From: Paenibacillus sp. OV219
GTDB lineage: Bacteria; Bacillota; Bacilli; Paenibacillales; Paenibacillaceae
Length of the DNA stretch: 64,000 nucleotides
Direction of reading: 5' to 3'
NCBI RefSeq assembly: GCF_900110075.1
Contig: NZ_FOCJ01000006.1
Span: 186,001-250,000 of the forward strand
The translations under genes and the position numbers were made by a program. This document shows positions 60,180 to 64,000 of this stretch, in pieces (position 1 is the first letter of the stretch; each line of letters starts with the position of its first letter). Under the pieces are notes generated by a model. It did no database searches and was not told the DNA's origin. It saw only the letters and a program-made list of their open reading frames with translations.

Positions 60180-60193
60180 TTGAATAAACAAAC

Positions 60194-60224
60194 AAAAGCT
60201 TCCCAGCTGGGAAGCTTTTTTTAT
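60194..60224 (+). terminator. Terminator after mqnC
   Basis: AAAAGCTTCCC and GGGAAGCTTTT around AGCT, followed by a T run. Confidence 0.9.
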
Positions 60225-60236
60225 GTTTGTTAGCGA

Positions 60237-61358
60237 TTAAGCGAGCTGACTCTCTCCGCTCTCATGCGGCGGGTCTGCCCAGATGACCGTACAATTCTTA
60301 CCGTTGTTCTTCGCTTTATAGAGTGCGGTATCGACTCGATTGAAGAAGTGCTCTTTGCCTTCGCCAGTCGAATATTCAGCGAAGCCGATGCTGACTGTAA
60401 TCGGCTCACCGCCTAGCGATTGCTGCGGCAGCTTGGATAACGCTTCACGGATTAGCTCGACGACAGTTAGTGATTCATTGCTCGATTGATCCGTAAACAG
60501 GACGGCAAACTCTTCGCCTCCGTAACGTGCGATGAAGTCGTTCACACGTGACTTGCTCCGAAGCAGCTCCGATACGTTCCTTAGAATGGCATCGCCGGCA
60601 CGATGGCCGTATCTGTCATTCACAAGCTTGAAGTTGTCGATATCGATAATAGCCAGCTGCAGTGAGAGGCCGTAGCGTTCGTGCTGATCAATAAGCTTCT
60701 CGAAAAACTCATGAAAAGTCATATGGTTGTACAGCCCGGTTAGCGCATCGGTCTTGGCGAGCTTGTCCATCCAGACCGTCTTGACGAGCAGCTCCTGATT
60801 CCGTTCGAAATTTGATTTCAAATGGCTGAGCAGCTCCATGCCACGGCTTAGAATTCCCCATGCGATGAGGGTGAAGGCGCAGAACATAACTGTAATCGTG
60901 ATGAGACCGACAATTGAAATGTCATTATTGGCAAAGTAACTAGTGCCATACATGATGTATAGCGAAGCTAATGTATTGCCAAGAGCGAAGAGCAGCTTCT
61001 TGGTCTGAAAGTAGAAGATGGACACCATAATGGGTAAAAACAACGCCAGTATCAAGTAATTGATGGAGTTGTGGATATAAACAATTGTGAAGGCGATCAA
61101 CGTTGAAGTTAGGATGACGATATAATCCTGATATCGCCCGTTATATAAACGAAGCCCGAGCTCGGCCATGAGCAGAAACCCAAGCAGCAGCGCGGATGGT
61201 CTGACCATATATTCAATGATGAATTGCGTTCTTGGTAATTCTGAGACGGTGGAGTACAAACTTTCAAGAATGATTGTAATGATGAGAATGGACCAGAAGC
61301 CATTCAGCAGCATACGATTCCAGCGGTATCTATTGTAATTAATTGACTCGTAATCCAT
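60237..61358 (-). CDS. Membrane-bound diguanylate cyclase (GGDEF)
   Basis: A 373-residue protein with about six N-terminal membrane spans (20-185) and a C-terminal GGDEF domain. The active-site motif is RYGGEEFAVLF, preceded by DALTGLYNHMTFHEFFEKL and DIDNFKLVNDRYGHRAGDAIL, so c-di-GMP synthesis is expected. An inhibitory RxxD site is not evident at the usual place. The membrane part resembles other integral sensor modules without a named ligand. The ATG at 61358 follows GGAG by eight bases. It is divergent from ytxC. Confidence 0.92.
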   Translation of the reverse strand: MDYESINYNRYRWNRMLLNGFWSILIITIILESLYSTVSELPRTQFIIEYMVRPSALLLGFLLMAELGLRLYNGRYQDYIVILTSTLIAFTIVYIHNSINYLILALFLPIMVSIFYFQTKKLLFALGNTLASLYIMYGTSYFANNDISIVGLITITVMFCAFTLIAWGILSRGMELLSHLKSNFERNQELLVKTVWMDKLAKTDALTGLYNHMTFHEFFEKLIDQHERYGLSLQLAIIDIDNFKLVNDRYGHRAGDAILRNVSELLRSKSRVNDFIARYGGEEFAVLFTDQSSNESLTVVELIREALSKLPQQSLGGEPITVSIGFAEYSTGEGKEHFFNRVDTALYKAKNNGKNCTVIWADPPHESGESQLA

Positions 61359-61454
61359 AGGTTTCACTCCGGCTAGACAGCTTCATTTGGAAATAAATAT
61401 ACCACGATTCCCCTTTCATTCCAATCCCATTCCAGTGCAGGTAGAGCCTACATC

Positions 61455-61483
61455 GTATATATGCTTTTGCTGAGCCATATACT
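61455..61483 (+). promoter_or_regulatory. Sigma-E-like promoter upstream of ytxC
   Basis: GTATATAT (61455-61462), a 13-base gap and CATATACT (61476-61483) resemble the mother-cell sigma-E pattern (-10 CATACA-T). This would fit a sporulation gene. The match is by eye only. Confidence 0.4.
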
Positions 61484-61603
61484 GTTAAGGAAGCTCGCAA
61501 AAGCTTACTCGCAGCCCTTCAAGCTCCAATATTGCCGTCAGTATGAGCGGCTCAATAGATGCGCTTTCGTCCCTTGCCCACTAAAAAAGTTAGGAGTGTG
61601 CTT

Positions 61604-62596
61604 ATGGAACTCTTTACTGTTACTTTGCTTTCTGCTTCAAATGAAGCGATTGATCTGTTGCATCAATGTATGAGTGAACAATTCGCCGGCTTACATAGCA
61701 ATAGCAAGTTAGATGCTGTGCGCCTTACAAGGCCAGAATATGAATCCATGGAGATCCAATGTCATGCACAGCTGCCATTGTTCAATTTGGCTGTAGACGG
61801 TCCGATAGTTTATCGCGAAGCAGCAGTCGCCATCGGACATTTCATTATGCGTGAGCTTGAGCCAATGCTCCTTAAGGCGATTATTCGCAAGCAGTTCCAT
61901 TATGAAGAGAGCAAGGAGATCGAACTGCTTGAGCGGTATTGTCAAAATATACTGTATGGCGTTCAAGTACCTGCCGTTCAAGCCGATGATACCGATACGG
62001 CAATGCTGCGGACGGATCGAGAGCGGCGTTTAAACAAAGTTTCCGATGAGGTGGAGCAGTTCCTCGTTAGTAATACCCGGATGCATCTTGACGGCTTCGT
62101 CACCTTCCGCTTGGCTCCGTATTGGCAGGAGCTCAAGGAAGTCGTCGCTTATGCCGTCGATGAGTATGTAATGGATAAGCAATATCAGGAGTTTATTTCG
62201 CTGCTGAAATATTTTGTCCGGATGCAGGAAGTGAAGCTGCCGATCGTCCATGTGCTGCATAAGGGCGGCAGTGACTTTGTTCTTTATGATCACGAGTTCC
62301 AGCTTCTCGATACCGTTCCGGCGGACCGAATCGTAGCGGAGATGCTTGAGTCCGAGATGAACATGGAAGATATGATCGTGAGCACGCTAATTACGGTGTC
62401 ACCGCAGCAGATCGTGATTCACACTCGCCAGCCAGAGCTCCCGGTGATGCGCACGCTGGAGACGATATTTGAACATAGAGTGAGACTGTGCTGCACCTGC
62501 GGACATTGCAACCTCTATTTTGACGAGCAAGGTCAACCTATTATCGGAATGCCTGAGAATGCCAAGGAGATACGCGTTCGGAATGTAATCCCGTGA
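61604..62596 (+). CDS. ytxC: Sporulation protein YtxC
   Basis: A 330-residue soluble protein of the YtxC family, found in spore formers directly upstream of thrS as here. Its role is unknown. Conserved-looking parts are LISTTRMHLDGFVTFRL-type segment (FLVSNTRMHLDGFVTFRLAPYW) near 165-190, VDEYVMDKQYQEFISLLKYFV, and a C-terminal CCTCGHCNLYFDE with three cysteines, possibly a metal site. The start follows TTAGGAGTG by about five bases. It ends shortly before the thrS promoter, so the two genes are probably transcribed separately. Confidence 0.88.
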   Translation: MELFTVTLLSASNEAIDLLHQCMSEQFAGLHSNSKLDAVRLTRPEYESMEIQCHAQLPLFNLAVDGPIVYREAAVAIGHFIMRELEPMLLKAIIRKQFHYEESKEIELLERYCQNILYGVQVPAVQADDTDTAMLRTDRERRLNKVSDEVEQFLVSNTRMHLDGFVTFRLAPYWQELKEVVAYAVDEYVMDKQYQEFISLLKYFVRMQEVKLPIVHVLHKGGSDFVLYDHEFQLLDTVPADRIVAEMLESEMNMEDMIVSTLITVSPQQIVIHTRQPELPVMRTLETIFEHRVRLCCTCGHCNLYFDEQGQPIIGMPENAKEIRVRNVIP

Positions 62597-62617
62597 GTTA
62601 GTAACACTTGACTGGGC

Positions 62618-62647
62618 TTGACGAAGGCTTAAGCGACGCATTATAAT
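62618..62647 (+). promoter_or_regulatory. Sigma-A promoter of thrS
   Basis: TTGACG (62618-62623), an 18-base spacer and a perfect TATAAT (62642-62647), ahead of the T-box leader. Confidence 0.8.
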
Positions 62648-62699
62648 AATTCACATGTAAAAGCATTGACAAAGACATGTATCGCTTGCCGGCTCGTCC

Positions 62700-62947
62700 C
62701 AGAGAGAGGAAATATTGGCTGAAATTTCCTTATGATGCAGTAGCGATTTACCCCTTTGTAGCTGTGCTGTTGAACCCGCTCTCTTGTTACAAGGATGATC
62801 GGTAGTAAGCTGCGCCGGGCTGTTCCCGTTACAGAACATCTACAAGGATCGGCGGCTTGAGGCAATAATTAAGCGCTGATTGAACTAGGGTGGAACCACG
62901 GGTCTATGACAAGCACTCGTCCCTTCGCGGGATGTGTGCTTTTTTTA
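62700..62947 (+). promoter_or_regulatory. T-box leader of thrS
   Basis: Stem I begins with AGAGAG (62701-62706) and closes with CTCTCT (62779-62784). Just before the closing strand lies ACC (62774-62776), a threonine codon in the expected specifier region. The T-box itself is AGGGTGGAACCACGGG (62887-62902), followed by an intrinsic terminator AAGCAC...GTGCTTTTTTT. Uncharged tRNA-Thr should pair with the specifier and T-box and allow read-through into thrS. Confidence 0.92.
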
Positions 62948-63037
62948 TTGGGCTGCAACCGCATTGATTGGTTTACGTGTAAGGACAACCATGCGGTTTA
63001 TAAGCATGCCGCGCAAAACAAGGAGGACATGAGTAAG

Positions 63038-64000
63038 ATGGCCATTCAAGTTAAACTGCCAGACGGCGCAATTCGCGAGTACGAACAAGGCACTACAATT
63101 GAAGAGGTTGCAGGCTCGATCAGCACTGGACTTAGAAAGAATGCGATCGCAGGTAAAGTGGACGGTAAAGTTGTGGATATCTATTCGCAGCTTGAGAGCG
63201 ACGCTGCTCTCGAAATCGTTACACTCGATTCCGCTGACGGACTTGAGGTATACCGCCACAGTACAGCCCATTTGATGGCGCAAGCAATTAAACGCTTGTT
63301 TGGCGGAAACGACGTGAAGCTTGGTATCGGTCCGGTTATCGAAGACGGCTTCTACTACGATATCGATATGGAGCAATCGCTCACACCAGAAGATCTTGTG
63401 AAGATTGAGAAGGAAATGGAGCGTATTGTCCAAGCGGACTTGCCGATTCGCCGCCGTGTTGTCAGCCGTGAGGAAGCGATCGCAACTTTCACAGAGATCA
63501 ATGATCCACTCAAGCTGGAGCTCATCCGCGACCTGCCTGCAGAGGCGCAAATTACAATGTACGACCAAGGTGAGTTCTTCGACCTTTGCCGTGGACCGCA
63601 TTTGCCGTCGACTGGCCGTATCAAAGCGTTCAAGCTGCTGAGCGTAGCCGGCGCATACTGGAGAGGCGATTCCAAGAATAAAATGCTGCAGCGCATCTAC
63701 GGAACAGCGTTCCCGAAGAAAGCGCAGCTTGACGAGCATTTGCACTTCCTTGAGGAAGCGAAGAAGCGCGATCACCGTAAACTCGGCCGCGAGCTGAAGA
63801 TGTTTACGTTCTCCCGCGAAGTGGGTCAAGGCTTGCCGCTCTGGCTGCCGAACGGCGCGCGTCTGCGTAGAACGATGGAACGTTATATCGTAGACCTCGA
63901 GGAGCGTCTGGGCTACCAGCACGTGTATACGCCGGTTCTTGCGAACGTTGAGCTATACAAAACCAGCGGTCACTGGGAGCACTACAGCGAGGACATGTTC
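63038..64000 (+). CDS. thrS: Threonyl-tRNA synthetase (5' part, cut by the window end)
   Basis: The first 321 residues of threonyl-tRNA synthetase; the frame is still open at 64000. An N-terminal TGS domain ([23 protein letters not shown]) is followed by the editing domain with [16 protein letters not shown] and [14 protein letters not shown] (HxxxH metal site) and [14 protein letters not shown]. The catalytic core begins around [21 protein letters not shown] and [19 protein letters not shown] (motif 1). AAGGAGG lies 11 bases before the ATG at 63038; another in-frame ATG nine bases earlier is only two bases from it and less likely. Confidence 0.97.
   Translation, partial: MAIQVKLPDGAIREYEQGTTIEEVAGSISTGLRKNAIAGKVDGKVVDIYSQLESDAALEIVTLDSADGLEVYRHSTAHLMAQAIKRLFGGNDVKLGIGPVIEDGFYYDIDMEQSLTPEDLVKIEKEMERIVQADLPIRRRVVSREEAIATFTEINDPLKLELIRDLPAEAQITMYDQGEFFDLCRGPHLPSTGRIKAFKLLSVAGAYWRGDSKNKMLQRIYGTAFPKKAQLDEHLHFLEEAKKRDHRKLGRELKMFTFSREVGQGLPLWLPNGARLRRTMERYIVDLEERLGYQHVYTPVLANVELYKTSGHWEHYSEDMF

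Noticed and set aside
62945-63922. 325-codon minus-strand ORF opposite thrS
   Set aside because: thrS on the plus strand has all family motifs, a T-box and a ribosome site; the minus frame has no recognisable domain.

Overview
The window reads as chromosomal DNA of a low-to-mid GC, endospore-forming Firmicute of the Paenibacillus type. The support is gene content and order: dnaB-dnaI, ytxC next to a T-box-controlled thrS, the sporulation checkpoint gene sda, a yumC/ndh/hemQ/yuiB neighbourhood, coproheme-type HemQ, diheme SdhCAB, futalosine-pathway mqnC, strong AGGAGG ribosome sites and frequent GTG/TTG starts. I found no rRNA or tRNA gene, phage, insertion sequence or CRISPR array.

Layout. 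0.4-5.3 kb: hemolysin III-like membrane protein, A-type Fe-S carrier, ankyrin protein, RidA, aldo/keto reductase, an AgrB-like peptide processing protease without a visible AgrD, and a YheC/YheD ATP-grasp protein. 5.4-10.2 kb: sda under a cluster of DnaA boxes, a Cys-rich small protein, the flavin reductase YumC, a type II NADH dehydrogenase behind a Rex-like operator, HemQ and YuiB. 10.2-13.7 kb: an alpha/beta hydrolase-like protein, then the helicase-loading genes dnaB and dnaI. 13.9-26.9 kb: a carbohydrate utilisation cluster with a YesN/YesM-type two-component system, two paralogous sugar-binding lipoproteins, a Gfo/Idh/MocA oxidoreductase, two ABC permeases, a TIM-barrel isomerase and a GH38 alpha-mannosidase. 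No ABC ATPase is encoded here, so a shared one is presumably used.

27-35.6 kb: an APH-like kinase, a secreted 5'-nucleotidase and a sulfate uptake locus. The latter has two divergent sulfate-binding proteins, cysT-cysW-cysA and a YezD-like protein. 35.6-38 kb is an accessory stretch: two inverted arrays of 51-bp repeats, an RsgA-like GTPase, and upstream of it a promoter, a 20-codon leader ORF and two tandem intrinsic terminators, which looks like an attenuation system. A 48-aa membrane protein follows. 38.2-43.3 kb: uvrC, a CPBP-family membrane protease and a LysR regulator divergent from sdhCAB (43.5-46.8 kb). Downstream of sdhB lie nested palindromic repeats and a 9-bp microsatellite.

47.3-54.9 kb: an HxlR regulator, a DUF695/RraB-like protein, an EamA exporter, a PHP-family histidinol phosphatase with a LysR regulator, an MFS transporter, a DUF457-type membrane protein and CorA. 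55.3-58.9 kb: a SAM-I riboswitch ahead of metA and two trans-sulfuration enzymes (metI-like, metC-like). 59.0-64.0 kb: mqnC, a membrane GGDEF cyclase, ytxC, a threonyl T-box and the 5' part of thrS, cut by the window end.

The strongest leads are the leader-ORF/double-terminator arrangement before the RsgA-like gene, the inverted 51-bp arrays, the nested palindromes sharing one apical motif, the structured leader of the sulfate-binding protein gene, and the DnaA-box cluster at sda.
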